From NCBI RefSeq assembly GCF_003148475.1, contig NZ_QGGG01000008.1:62001-126000 (forward strand): 64,000 nt of DNA, written 5' to 3'. Made by a program: the position numbers and the translations under genes. Position 1 is the stretch's first letter, and each line of letters starts with the position of its first letter. The notes beneath the pieces are model-generated. The model was not told the origin of the DNA. It did no database searches and saw only the letters and a program-made list of their open reading frames with translations. This stretch comes from Pseudaminobacter salicylatoxidans. GTDB lineage: Bacteria > Pseudomonadota > Alphaproteobacteria > Rhizobiales > Rhizobiaceae. Shown here one piece after another: positions 54,701 through 63,700 of this stretch.

Positions 54701-57700
54701 GATTTGCTCCACAACATGCTGCGCGAATTCCCCGGCAAGCTCATGAAGCTCTGGGCGCAAAGCCAGCCGAGCCAATAGATCGATTTTCTGCGCAGGAAAG
54801 AACCGCCCAGCGGAAACCAGATCGATCAGGACCTTGGCTTGGGCTGCCGATAGTGTCGGCGAATGGTTTAGCAGGATGCGAACGCAACCAAGCCCGATGG
54901 TGCGGGCAAGCACATCAGCTGCACTTTCCGCATTCCAGTGTATGCCAACGCGCAAGTGTTTGCGCCACACGTCGAGAAAGGTATCGACGCTCGTACCGGA
55001 GATACCCTTGCGCGACAGCACGGCTTCCTCAATCGGCGAGATCAACTCACGGGCAAGCTCGATAGCTTCGCTGATATCCTCCCGTTCTCGCTCACTAAAC
55101 CGCGCCCTCTGCTGCTTCTTGCGACTTTTCTCGGCCGAAACGGCGGGGGCGGCTTGGCGTAGCTCTTTGAGAAAAGCCACCAGTCCTCTTTTGTCATTAA
55201 CAGCCTTAGCCTGCCTGGTAATCTTCACGTCGTTCGGAAGCAGGTCATGACAGGCGAGCGGTCTTCCGGCCGACCATGCGCGAACACAAGCGCGAAGAAT
55301 TGGGGGCCAAACTCTCGAAGGGCCATAGCGTTCGCCGTAGTCGTAGGCGGAAGGACGGGTTGTTGGCGCACGGCGGATGATCGTTCTGGCAGCGCTTCGG
55401 GAACCATAGAAAAGCGTTGTCAGCGCCGCTTGCACGAGATCGCCGCTGTTCTCTCGCTCAGACCTGATTGAAAAGCCTTCATCTTCGCGGTCTTCGACGA
55501 AAACGTGAGATCCGATCGCTCTGGCGAGTGCCTTGACTTGCTTTCTGCCGAGATAGCGGGGGCGTGTTAGAAGCCGGAGCTTGAGCGCCTTGGACGTGCC
55601 TTTGTCGCTTGCGGCAAACGAGACAAAATTCGCGAGTATCGCCGTGCCGTTTGCCCTGTCGAAAAGCTCTAGAAGCTGCAGAAGCTTGTCGCTTGCTGAC
55701 AGCGAAAAGCCATCGTTCCAGCGAGCGAGGTTGCGGTCAGCGATGCCGAACTCCCCTTCGGTCACATGTTGGAACAGCACAGCCGCGTAGTCGTCGATCT
55801 CCGGCCCGGCGGGAGCGCCACGCGTCTCATCAGGTGGCTGCGCAATGTGCCAGTTGATCCAGCGAATCGTGCTTTCGCATTGAATTCCGGCTTCTTCGCT
55901 GTCACCCGCAAAGCGATGCGCAATTGTCAGCCTTGCACTTCTGGCACCGCGCCATCCGGAGCGATCTGCGAAGAGGCGGCGATAGGAATCGGCGTCACCA
56001 AGCACAACGGCGAGAGCCGGGGCGCCACGAATGAACTCGTCGCCTCGCAAATTCGCCGCGACCGCCTGTGCCAGTCGCATGCTGAGGCCCAGCACGCGGT
56101 CAAAGTCATGCTCCGCGACCGCCAGTCGAAAGGCCGCACGCAGCCGAGCGAGCGTCAGCCTGCGGCGACCGAACTCTGACTGAACTGTCGTCGGAAAACT
56201 GGTTGAATCAGCGAGTGCGAATGCTCTGTCGCTGTCTTTGATGACAACCAGAAAGTGCGGCAGCGCTTCGGCGGCATAGGCCGATGTACCCTGCGAAGAA
56301 AGAAGCCGGTCGGCAATGGCCCGTTGAGCTTCTGGTTTGCCGGAATAGGTCTCCCTCACATATGTTTCCGTGGGTTCGTCTCTGAAGATCGCGCCATGCG
56401 AAGTGATCTCGAGCATTGGAGCCAAATCCGATGCTGCGGTGTTGACCTGAGCCACAGACCACCCCAACGCGTTAGCCAGTTCGGCGAGCGGAATAGGGGG
56501 AGGTAGAAGTGAAAGTGCCACGAAGAACTCGGCTACCTCTGAATCCGGCCACCCGGCAACATGAAGGTCCGAGACAATCTTGTTACAACTTTCGGCGATA
56601 ATTTCGGGGACAGTGATGGGCGCAGCAGACGTCTCGCCGAGTACGTTTGTATCCCAGGTCTGAACCAGATAATCGAGGACACGCGCATTCCGACCGGAGC
56701 GGGTCAAGGCAGTGGCTATTTCTACACTGGAAGCGTGTGGCACGCGGGTCTTCAGAAATTCGCGGGCTTCCACATCGGTGAACGGCCCCAACTCGACTTC
56801 TTCCACCGTAGTGCGTCCGATGACGTTCTCTTTGCGATGCGTGCGGGCTGTAAGCAGCAACTTCACACCTTCGATCGGGTCTTCGTCGATGGTCGAGAGA
56901 AGAAGCTTCGGGAATGCCTCTTCGTGGCGGTAGTCAGCTTCAAGCTGGGCGTTATCGGCAGCATCGATGATGATGAGCAATCCGAGCCTGCTCGATTGGG
57001 TTCGGATTGCTGTCGCCGCTTGCGCCAGTCGTTTCCGTGCAGCTTTGATGATCCTGCGACTGTCATCCCCGCCTGGCAGCAGCGGATCGCAGAGGGTTCG
57101 TGACGCCAGTTCGTTGACGATCTGCACCAAGCCAATTCTGGGAAGGTGCCGGGAGTGATTGTCCGAACGGTATGAACCACCTCCGAAGCAATCAAAAACG
57201 ATGACCTCAAATTCGTTGGCCATCCTCGCCGCAAGGCTCTGGACGAACACTGTCTTGCCCACTCCGCCTTCCGCGTGGACGAAAACGGGAAGCGGTGAGG
57301 TCTTGATCAGTTCGCCTGTCGTCGAAAGCTCGGTTCGCCCGACGACAGCGCCCACGTCGATGAAGCGGGTGTCTGCCGGAAACAGGTCCTCCGGTTCACA
57401 ATCGAGCGCGTCTAAAACATCTTCGCGGTGAATAAGGTTCTTGCCCTGACCGCTTGGCCCGGCCTTCTTCAGGACAAGGTCCTGAAGTCCATGTAGCCGG
57501 AGCCGAGCCTCGGAGTCCGTCCCGGCCGACCAGTCGGTGAGTGTCCGCTTGAGTGCGTTATCTTGAGCTGCGAGGCTCTTCTCCCCGGCCCGAAAGACTA
57601 TTCTTGAGAAGAGGCGGCTTGCATCCGACAGGCCGCGCTTCGCGCACCATTTCTTGAGGTTGCGAGCCTGAGTGGCTGCGCCGAGATCTGAAGGCGTCGT

Positions 57701-58177
57701 TCCCTTGATGAGGGACTGGATCGCGTCCCAAAGACTGTCCGCAAATTCCGAGTTCGTGACAAAGAGGAACGATACCTTATCGTCAACGTCGGCCGCAGAC
57801 GACGCAGCCTCATAGCCGACGATTGTGTCAGCGAACTTTTCGATCGTCTTCTTCAGATAGGCGGCTGTGACAGCCTCGTCGCGTATCCTGTATTTGAATT
57901 GAACGGTCTCAAGCCGCTCGCAGCTGTGAAAATTGTCTCCATGGCCGTAATAGAGGACAAGATCGGCGACTTCCTCGCCGCTTGTGCCTGGGCTTGCAGT
58001 CTCGGTCGACGAGATTCCCTCTACGGCGATCGCAAACAGACCGTCATTCGGGAAAACCAACTGTAAGGCTCTCCGAGCAGCCCATCTCTCGTGGAAGGTA
58101 TGGCCTGCGCGCGATGCCCGGACGGTATCAATGTTCCCCGCAATATTTTGCACTATTTCAATTACGTCCTTTGCCAC
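51722..58177 (-). CDS. Giant (2151-residue) STAND-type NTPase with N-terminal Cap4-like nuclease domain; candidate defence protein
   Basis: The N-terminal ~200 residues look like the Cap4/dsDUF4297 nuclease family: 'HTFHERWAARRALQLVF', then E53, D72 ('EEVADLVLYY') and Q93-F-K95 ('TVQFKYR'), a PD-(D/E)XK arrangement. A P-loop ATPase follows, with Walker A 'EGGVGKT' (303-309) and Walker B 'LGLLIIIDAAD' (398-408). Winged-helix-like and helical parts come next ('IPLAELANALGWSVAQVNTAASDLAPMLEITSHGAIFRDEP'). The remaining ~1500 residues are mainly helical repeats, with a HEAT-like unit ('DDDAYVRWTAARGLRTLAELGL') near residue 1640. This is the layout of Avs-type antiviral STAND proteins (effector, ATPase, sensor), but larger. 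The start is GTG; HEPN and nuclease-like genes lie upstream in the same operon. Confidence 0.85.
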   Translation of the reverse strand: MAKDVIEIVQNIAGNIDTVRASRAGHTFHERWAARRALQLVFPNDGLFAIAVEGISSTETASPGTSGEEVADLVLYYGHGDNFHSCERLETVQFKYRIRDEAVTAAYLKKTIEKFADTIVGYEAASSAADVDDKVSFLFVTNSEFADSLWDAIQSLIKGTTPSDLGAATQARNLKKWCAKRGLSDASRLFSRIVFRAGEKSLAAQDNALKRTLTDWSAGTDSEARLRLHGLQDLVLKKAGPSGQGKNLIHREDVLDALDCEPEDLFPADTRFIDVGAVVGRTELSTTGELIKTSPLPVFVHAEGGVGKTVFVQSLAARMANEFEVIVFDCFGGGSYRSDNHSRHLPRIGLVQIVNELASRTLCDPLLPGGDDSRRIIKAARKRLAQAATAIRTQSSRLGLLIIIDAADNAQLEADYRHEEAFPKLLLSTIDEDPIEGVKLLLTARTHRKENVIGRTTVEEVELGPFTDVEAREFLKTRVPHASSVEIATALTRSGRNARVLDYLVQTWDTNVLGETSAAPITVPEIIAESCNKIVSDLHVAGWPDSEVAEFFVALSLLPPPIPLAELANALGWSVAQVNTAASDLAPMLEITSHGAIFRDEPTETYVRETYSGKPEAQRAIADRLLSSQGTSAYAAEALPHFLVVIKDSDRAFALADSTSFPTTVQSEFGRRRLTLARLRAAFRLAVAEHDFDRVLGLSMRLAQAVAANLRGDEFIRGAPALAVVLGDADSYRRLFADRSGWRGARSARLTIAHRFAGDSEEAGIQCESTIRWINWHIAQPPDETRGAPAGPEIDDYAAVLFQHVTEGEFGIADRNLARWNDGFSLSASDKLLQLLELFDRANGTAILANFVSFAASDKGTSKALKLRLLTRPRYLGRKQVKALARAIGSHVFVEDREDEGFSIRSERENSGDLVQAALTTLFYGSRSAARTIIRRAPTTRPSAYDYGERYGPSRVWPPILRACVRAWSAGRPLACHDLLPNDVKITRQAKAVNDKRGLVAFLKELRQAAPAVSAEKSRKKQQRARFSEREREDISEAIELARELISPIEEAVLSRKGISGTSVDTFLDVWRKHLRVGIHWNAESAADVLARTIGLGCVRILLNHSPTLSAAQAKVLIDLVSAGRFFPAQKIDLLARLALRPELHELAGEFAQHVVEQIRQDDNIGQRGDSYADLAASLVPMGVEEAREYYRQGLAQLDQMGGESYEEIYSLLHFAAVQKGGFLKPALAQRLMNLCQIIAAGEPSKFGWTLFARAAANSIGFPAITKLVRWHDQDVAKLSYGLPQLACFLAENGNLDPRRAAFVLTICEDHGWWDWRSGDAVADLLKLSVPADQRRIFQAIISKLRSEHPDAAWPSLWESYLETANQYPNAITTEEREAIEQLRIEAKRKQDAYNSRNNSSPDILTEQTPKSTKEDMSYFISALVENCDLSSASSIDSALKAIDEKIQFSYDARRRFYAELRDACPYAKRLAFLFAICDATELNYTQSLEILTDCFRVWSGSTAHLVSNAKSLVGRLFANKASEFLEGQFSNVARGVRQLSDLCGDNLFALELVLNKVVADEVDFGSDEWLQLATALTDVTSGQAGLEALELLLSGPASRIADEIGEGAFRPEQAVAGNEDDFVADVIWHLLGDDDAYVRWTAARGLRTLAELGLVNDLGLLLDRFDRREVATLASPDRKLPFQNSQQWLLMGLARTALRHGQMMRPLWPKLLALSQRSDLHLIHKVHLVRCLRHISSEREHGAALDALQDEIDKPQKGIVTDDTHPPAGKPTSGFRFGYEFTKTEIDNLARLFNVAKATAEDAIAAEIVRLWPEATSLDSFPGRDRYQWDRDDRYEFFREHVQRHALLSAATSLSKKLPVVVRSYETEELSPWTEWRDRYDVTFDDGLWLSDWKDPIPQQAKEDLLGNRIGQQETLQDQQTVLRKLGFRDTPDDAQFPLYGRWSSPDGVSVSIVSALTERKGAVGRCTALARQPSHDLLLPEFWDEGYYDQRYREKSPFAPLVWAPETHGLGIDIGDEIAAKGPAGRPRLGINLTKRLKLVNEPNGGDWCTADGSLALRSQVWGSWSPNPDDTRYRHNNDGEILWASADWLASMLSAVEKQLVFKLKLWKYRSSRDYDATNGVKLILIGLRRDDGTLRFWHAKKASRRDH

Positions 58178-58204
58178 CGAACCAGTCTGTTGGAGGCCTC
58201 GCCA

Positions 58205-58672
58205 TCAGTAATAACCGGTATAGTCGGCCTGCATCCCGCCGAACTCGGCCAGTTCTCCGAGCACGGTGATACAAAGCGGCAGCAACAGCCGTATTCGTTC
58301 GGGATCGTCCCAATAGGCACTTCCGTGCTTGCCGCCGTGGAACAGGTTGTTGCGCACCGTCTTTAGCAGTAATGTGACGCGGTCGAGCTGCGAGGCGCTG
58401 TCCGTGAAAGTCACCTCGGTGAACGTCAGCCCGGCATCGCCAACGATTTGCTTCTGCGGGTTGGCGACGACGAGCCGTCCGGCGGCATTGGACGGAACAT
58501 AGTCGCCGCCATACGCTTCGACGAAACCCTTCCAGTCCGCCAGCGCCGTTGCATTAACCGTTTTCGACTGGAGCCAGTTATTCTCTTTTAGGGCAGACTC
58601 GAACCGAGAAAACCAGAAGAAGAAGTCGCAAATCAGCGGCCACAGATCTTCCTCCACCTCTTCGTGGCGCAT
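58205..58672 (-). CDS. HEPN-domain protein (candidate RNase or toxin)
   Basis: The 155-residue helical protein carries R107-N-N-L-F-H112 in 'LLLKTVRNNLFHGGKHG'. This is the Rx4-6H motif of HEPN ribonucleases, preceded by a helix ('DSASQLDRVTLLLKTVRNNLFHGG') and followed by a C-terminal helix ('RIRLLLPLCITVLGELAEF'). The N-terminus ('EDLWPLICDFFFWFSRFESALKE') is typical of MAE_28990/pEK499-like HEPN proteins. GGGAG lies 7 bases before the ATG. It ends 27 bases before the giant NTPase, strongly suggesting co-transcription. Cleavage of RNA on activation is inference from the motif. Confidence 0.8.
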   Translation of the reverse strand: MRHEEVEEDLWPLICDFFFWFSRFESALKENNWLQSKTVNATALADWKGFVEAYGGDYVPSNAAGRLVVANPQKQIVGDAGLTFTEVTFTDSASQLDRVTLLLKTVRNNLFHGGKHGSAYWDDPERIRLLLPLCITVLGELAEFGGMQADYTGYY

Positions 58673-58943
58673 GACGCTCTCCCGAAACTAACCTGCCAGA
58701 CTGTCTGCGCAAATCGGATCATGTTGACGACGGTTGGGACGATTATGCAAGTCCGCAGAGTAAAGCTTCTCGGCGCGATCCGCATGCTGATGACTGAGGC
58801 GCGCAGAGCACGTCTCGCGGTTGCCTTCTGGGTAAACGGTTCCGATCGTCGGGCACGGTCGACGAGGATCAACGCGAGCAGGTTGAAGCGCGGGAGCGTC
58901 CCGTCACCTCGGGACGCCGGTCGATCTTGCCATGCGGTTGCGG

Positions 58944-59897
58944 TTAGTTACTGGCTGACCTCCCCCTTCTACGACGCACAGCGGCGCGGGCCTGCTCAAA
59001 GCTCGGGTGCTCGCGCGTTAGCTGGGTGCTGAGGATGACCCTCGGCCGTTGTAGAGTGGCTCGGTCTTTGTCGGTCACCTCGCCGGCAATTGCTCGGCGA
59101 ATGCTGTCGGGAAGTTCCCCTGACGAACGGACCTGGAAATCAGGGTCGGCGGCACGGGCGGCCACGCCGCGGCTCAGATTGATGCGCTCGGCGATTAGGT
59201 CCGGATGGAAGGCGATTGACAGATAGCTAAGCTCCCCGAACCCGCTAGGCAGGAGGAACTCGGTTGTGGGGCCCACTGGCGGTGACGGCGGCGAAGGCAG
59301 GTCAACCACCGGCCAGCACAGAAGATCTGACAGCGACATGAAGCCCGCCCGCCATCGGCTGACCTTTTTTTCCTTCCGCTTGCACCCACCGGCGACGATA
59401 CCGACGACATCGCGCGCAAGCCTAATGTTGATGCCTTCGATCGCCGGGAGGGCTCCTACCGGACGCTGCAGAGCCGACTGAGGATGATAGAACATGTAGA
59501 GCGGAAGCGTGGCCATGCCATCGGGCGATGCCGCAGCATGGTTCACCAGCGTCTGACTCTGACTACCTTTCGGTGTGCCATGATCGAGATGATCATAATA
59601 CCAGTAGCTTGAGCCATTCTTTAGCCTCTGCTCCTTACAGCGCTTCGATTGGATCATCAGGCGCAGGTAGCTGCCGCCCCCAACCTCATGCGGTGCTGCA
59701 TAGATCCAGTCCATGTCCGCGCCCGTGACCTTCTCATCCGGGAAGTCGACGCGGACGCCGAGCGGCTGGAGTGGCATGAGACCCATCATCAGCAGATCGG
59801 TCGCGGTCTCCTCGCGGAAGTTGCGGGTAAGACGACGGTTGCGCTCAAGGAGCTGAGCAAGGTCACGCGGAAAGCGGTTGGCAAACTCACAGAGCAT
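58944..59897 (-). CDS. PD-(D/E)XK-like nuclease protein (DUF6615-like)
   Basis: The 317-residue protein starts 'MLCEFANRFPRDLAQLLERNRRLTRNFREETATDLLMMGLMPLQPLGVRVDFPDEKVTGADMDWIY'. E30, D61/D63 and Q83-S-K85 ('LMIQSKR') have the order and spacing of a PD-(D/E)XK nuclease core. From memory the sequence resembles the uncharacterised family DUF6615. A Pro-rich linker ('PSPPSPPVGPT', about residue 205) separates a second domain, and the C-terminus is Arg-rich. GGGAAGGG lies 10 bases before the ATG. It lies 271 bases upstream of the HEPN gene on the same strand (58673-58943 holds no convincing gene), probably as the first gene of the defence operon. Nuclease activity is untested. Confidence 0.75.
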   Translation of the reverse strand: MLCEFANRFPRDLAQLLERNRRLTRNFREETATDLLMMGLMPLQPLGVRVDFPDEKVTGADMDWIYAAPHEVGGGSYLRLMIQSKRCKEQRLKNGSSYWYYDHLDHGTPKGSQSQTLVNHAAASPDGMATLPLYMFYHPQSALQRPVGALPAIEGINIRLARDVVGIVAGGCKRKEKKVSRWRAGFMSLSDLLCWPVVDLPSPPSPPVGPTTEFLLPSGFGELSYLSIAFHPDLIAERINLSRGVAARAADPDFQVRSSGELPDSIRRAIAGEVTDKDRATLQRPRVILSTQLTREHPSFEQARAAVRRRRGRSASN

Positions 59898-60420
59898 CAG
59901 TCGCTAACCCTTCCCACCGAGCGCAATTGGCTACACCCAAAATCGTATCTGATGCGGATTGGCAAGATGGGGAAATAGACCGACTAGCTCAAACTGGATA
60001 TCTCCTTGCCAGTTCTCGGATGTACTGCACCGTAGTAGCCCGCTTTCCTGTCCGCGCGCAAATGACTCTGCCGAGCAGCTAACGCCCTCGGTCCTGCCGT
60101 TTGGCGAGACTGAATGAACGGCAGGTTTTGGGTGGTGTTGGAAGAACACCGAACGACGACAATGGGTCGACGTTGCCGAACGGCGGCTTCCTGAGTTTTT
60201 CTGCCAGAACCGGACAGGCAGCAGCCGGCCCCAAATCCGCCGATCATAAATCTTCGGCCGTGGTAGCGCCGTCGTCGACAGATTGAGGCAATGGCTCGAA
60301 ATGTCACCAACCCGCTGATTAGATAAAACACTTCTTATTCCAATATGTTATCCGCAGAAACACTACTGGAATTTAGAGGGCTATAGCGTAGATGTAACTG
60401 TCATCTTCACCCGGTACAGC
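59898..60420. other. 523-base noncoding stretch upstream of the island operon
   Basis: This region should contain the minus-strand operon promoter. I find no convincing protein-coding frame or RNA gene. An AT-rich stretch lies at 60321-60366. Several short open frames on both strands lack ribosome sites and family resemblance. It ends at the second direct repeat. Confidence 0.5.
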
Positions 60421-60626
60421 GCGCCAAATACCGCCGATTGCCCTCTGTTGCCGCCGATAACCGGCGAAACTACGCCCGCACAAAGAGCATCAGACGGTCC
60501 TTGCGCGAAAAGGCGTAGAAACGGCGGTGTTTGGTGGTGAAAAAGTTCGAATCGCTTCCGGTCGATTGGTCGATTTTGACCCTGCGCAGACTTGTTTATG
60601 GTGCATTAAACGACCGCTATGCGCCC
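60421..60626 (+). repeat. Right direct repeat of the island, start of a second insert
   Basis: These 206 bases match 51415-51621, beginning GCGCCAAATACCGCCGATT and ending CGACCGCTATGCGCCC, with about 18 differences. The tRNA itself is not duplicated; only its last six bases are. The following 171 bases (60627-60797) hold no recognised gene and presumably the promoter of the next ATPase gene. Confidence 0.88.
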
Positions 60627-60797
60627 TCATCCTAGTCGTTCAAGTCCAATAGATCGTTCCCCGTAAGTTGCCGTTGGGCTTTGGCTGCACGAATGACGCC
60701 AATTGACTTCGGGGAAATATGGGCGATTGGGCCTATCAATGAAAAGATTTGGCCCGTACGTATTTGACCAGAATCGAGGGTTTGGTTACGCGTCGGC

Positions 60798-63700
60798 ATG
60801 TTTGAGATCACGGGCAATGATATCGCTCTTCTGAATGACAAAGATCTCAGAGATCTTGTCGCTCTTCTTTGCGAAGCGGAATTGCGTCACCGCGGCCTGC
60901 CTGCGTCGGCCGTGACCTGGGGCGGCAACCAGACTGCCCCCGACGGCGGCCTCGATGTCCGCGTTTCTCTCCCCGCCGGAACGCCGATCGACGGGTTCGT
61001 ACCGCGCGCCGCTACGGGCTTTCAGGTGAAGAAGCCCGACATGCCGCGCAGCGAAATTCTCGCAGAAATGCGCCCTACGGGAACGGTTCGGTTCGTCATT
61101 CAGGAGCTGGCGGCGCAAGCCGGCGCCTACATTATTGTCAGCGCAACCGGATCGACTGCGGACGGAGCGCTCGCCAATCGGCGGAAGGCGATGGCGGATG
61201 CGGTCGAGGACATCGCACAACGGGATGAGCTCGTCCTCGATTTCTATGATCGCGGGCGCGTCGCGACATGGGTACGCGGTCATCCGGGCCTCATCCCATG
61301 GGTCCGCACTCGCATCGGCAAATCCATGTCGGCGTGGCAACCCTATGGGCAGTGGGCGCAGACGCCTGCCGGCAGCGACGATAGCTACCTTGTCGATGAC
61401 GCATTGCGTATCCAGACTAGCAGCGCTGAGAATGGCGATGGCGTCGACGCGCTCACCGGCCTTGAGAGAATCCGCGATCTTCTGGGCCAACCTGGTAAAG
61501 TCGTGCGTTTGGTCGGACTTTCAGGCGTCGGGAAGACCCGCTTTGTCCAGGCGCTTTTCGATCCGGCCATCGGTGCGCGAAGCCTCGATCCGTCGCGTGC
61601 CGTCTATGCCGACATGGCGGACACGCCTGATCCGCAGCCGATCGCGCTTGCCAGCAATCTGGTCGCCCAACGCATGCGTGCAATCCTGGTTATCGACAAT
61701 TGCCCGCAGGAACTGCACCGGCGACTTTCGGAACTCGTCCGCGCCGCCGGCAGCACGGTCAGCGTCATCACCATCGAATACGACATCCGGGATGACGAAC
61801 CCGAGGGCACGGATGTCTTCACGCTGGAGCCGTCATCGCCCAACCTCGTCGAGAAACTGGTCAGCCGGCGCTTTCCATCGCTCTCCGACGTCGATGCGCA
61901 GACAATAGCCGAATTCTCAGGCGGGAACGCGCGGATCGCCCTGGCGCTCGGGGCAACCGTCGGCAAGAATGAATCGCTTGCCGGACTGACAGACGACGGA
62001 CTTTTCCGGCGCCTGTTTCAGCAGCGACACGAGCATGACAGCGGGTTGCTGCTCGTAGCGCAAGCGTGCGCGCTGGTCTTCTCCTTCGACGGCGAAACTG
62101 TCACTGGCGACGAGTCCGAGATCGCCCGTCTGGGTGGCATGGTTGGTAAGACTGGCGCCGAGATCTTCGCCGGCGTTGCCGAGCTTCGCCGCCGTGACCT
62201 TGTACAGCAACGCGGACTATGGCGGGCCGTGCTGCCGCACGCCATAGCAAACCGCCTCGCCGCCATGGCGCTTCAGAACATCCCTTGGGCAACCATTGAA
62301 ACCCAGCTCGTCAACGGCGCCTCGGAACGGCTGATAAGATCATTCTCGCGGCGCCTCGGCTACCTTCACGGCAGCAAGGAAGCGGTCGCGATCGTTGAAC
62401 GCTGGCTTGGACCCGGCGGCTATGTCGCCGATATCGCCAACCTGAACGCGTTCGGGCGGGCGATCCTGGAAAACATCGCGCCAGTGGCGCCGGCGGCCGC
62501 CCTCGATGCGATCGAGCGCGCCGCTCGCGGGCCTGACAGCGAGGCGATGCGAGAGAACGGGCGGCATCTCCTGCGCCTCCTGCGCTCGCTTGCGTATGAT
62601 GCCGAATTCTTTGATCGGACGGTCGCCCTCTTGGCAAGCTTCGCTCCGGCGGTCGATGACGTGCACGACGAAGCGGCCGACGCCACAGAATCCCTGTTCT
62701 ACCTCTATCTCTCCGGCACGCATGCCAGCATCGACCAGCGCCTGCGCGCGGTCGAAACCTGGTTGCGTTCGGGCGATCCGGCCGAGCGCGCACTCGGCAT
62801 TCGGGCGCTGGGCGCCATGTTCGAGGCCTATCACTTCACGTCCTCCTACAATTTCGATTTTGGTGCGCGTCCGCGCAATCACGGCTACCATCCGCGAACG
62901 GATGCCGAAGTGCATCATTGGTTCGAGTCCGCGCTGAATCTCGCCGGAACGCTCGTAATCGCAGGCCATCCTGCAGCCTCGGCCCTCCGCACCCTGATAG
63001 CGGAAAGGTTCCGCGGGCTATGGTCATCCGCCGGCGCGTTAGACGCGCTCGAAAGGACGGCCAAGGCCATTGCGACCGACGGCTTCTGGCGCGAGGGGTG
63101 GATCGCCGTACGTCAGACCCAAAAGTTTGACGGCTCGGCCAGGTCCGCAGAGATCGCCGCGCGCCTGGACGCCCTCGAGAAGATTCTGCGCCCAGCCAAT
63201 CTCGTCCAGAACGTGCTGGCCATCGTCATGAACCGTAGGGGGATTGGTGCCCTTGACCTTGATGACATCTTTGGTCCCGACGACGACATCGAAGCTGAAA
63301 GCGCACGCACGGAGCGGATCATTTTCCAGCTTGGCGAGGAGCTGGCACACGACGTGGATGCTTTTGCCATCTTGCTCCCCGAACTCGTCAGCGCCGAAGG
63401 GCAGTTGTGGTTTCTGGGGCGCGGTATGGCCAATGCCGCGCCTGATCGCGCCGTTCTATGGGACGTGCTTGTCGATGAGTTGGCGAAGACACCGGAAACC
63501 AACCAGAATGTTCAGTTGCTGCGTGGAATTCTGAACAGGGTTGCGGAACTGGATGCTGCCGCAGTCGATGAGCTTCTCGATGCGGCTTTGCTGCACGACA
63601 CATTGGCACCGTGGTTTCCGATCCTGCAATCTGCCGTGCCGATCAAATCGCGAGAAATGGCACGTCTCGGCCAATCGCTCACGAGCAATATGGCGCCGAT

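Noticed and set aside
58633-58872. A 79-codon minus-strand frame between the nuclease-like and HEPN genes
   Set aside because: It overlaps the HEPN start, has no ribosome site and is Arg-rich without recognisable features.
51621-60420. Search for an integrase, transposase or toxin-antitoxin pair inside the island
   Set aside because: No tyrosine- or serine-recombinase or transposase sequence was seen on either strand. The three genes account for nearly all coding space.
60632-60841. A 69-codon minus-strand frame after the right direct repeat as an excisionase or antitoxin
   Set aside because: It runs over the start of the large plus-strand ATPase, has no helix-turn-helix and lacks a ribosome site.
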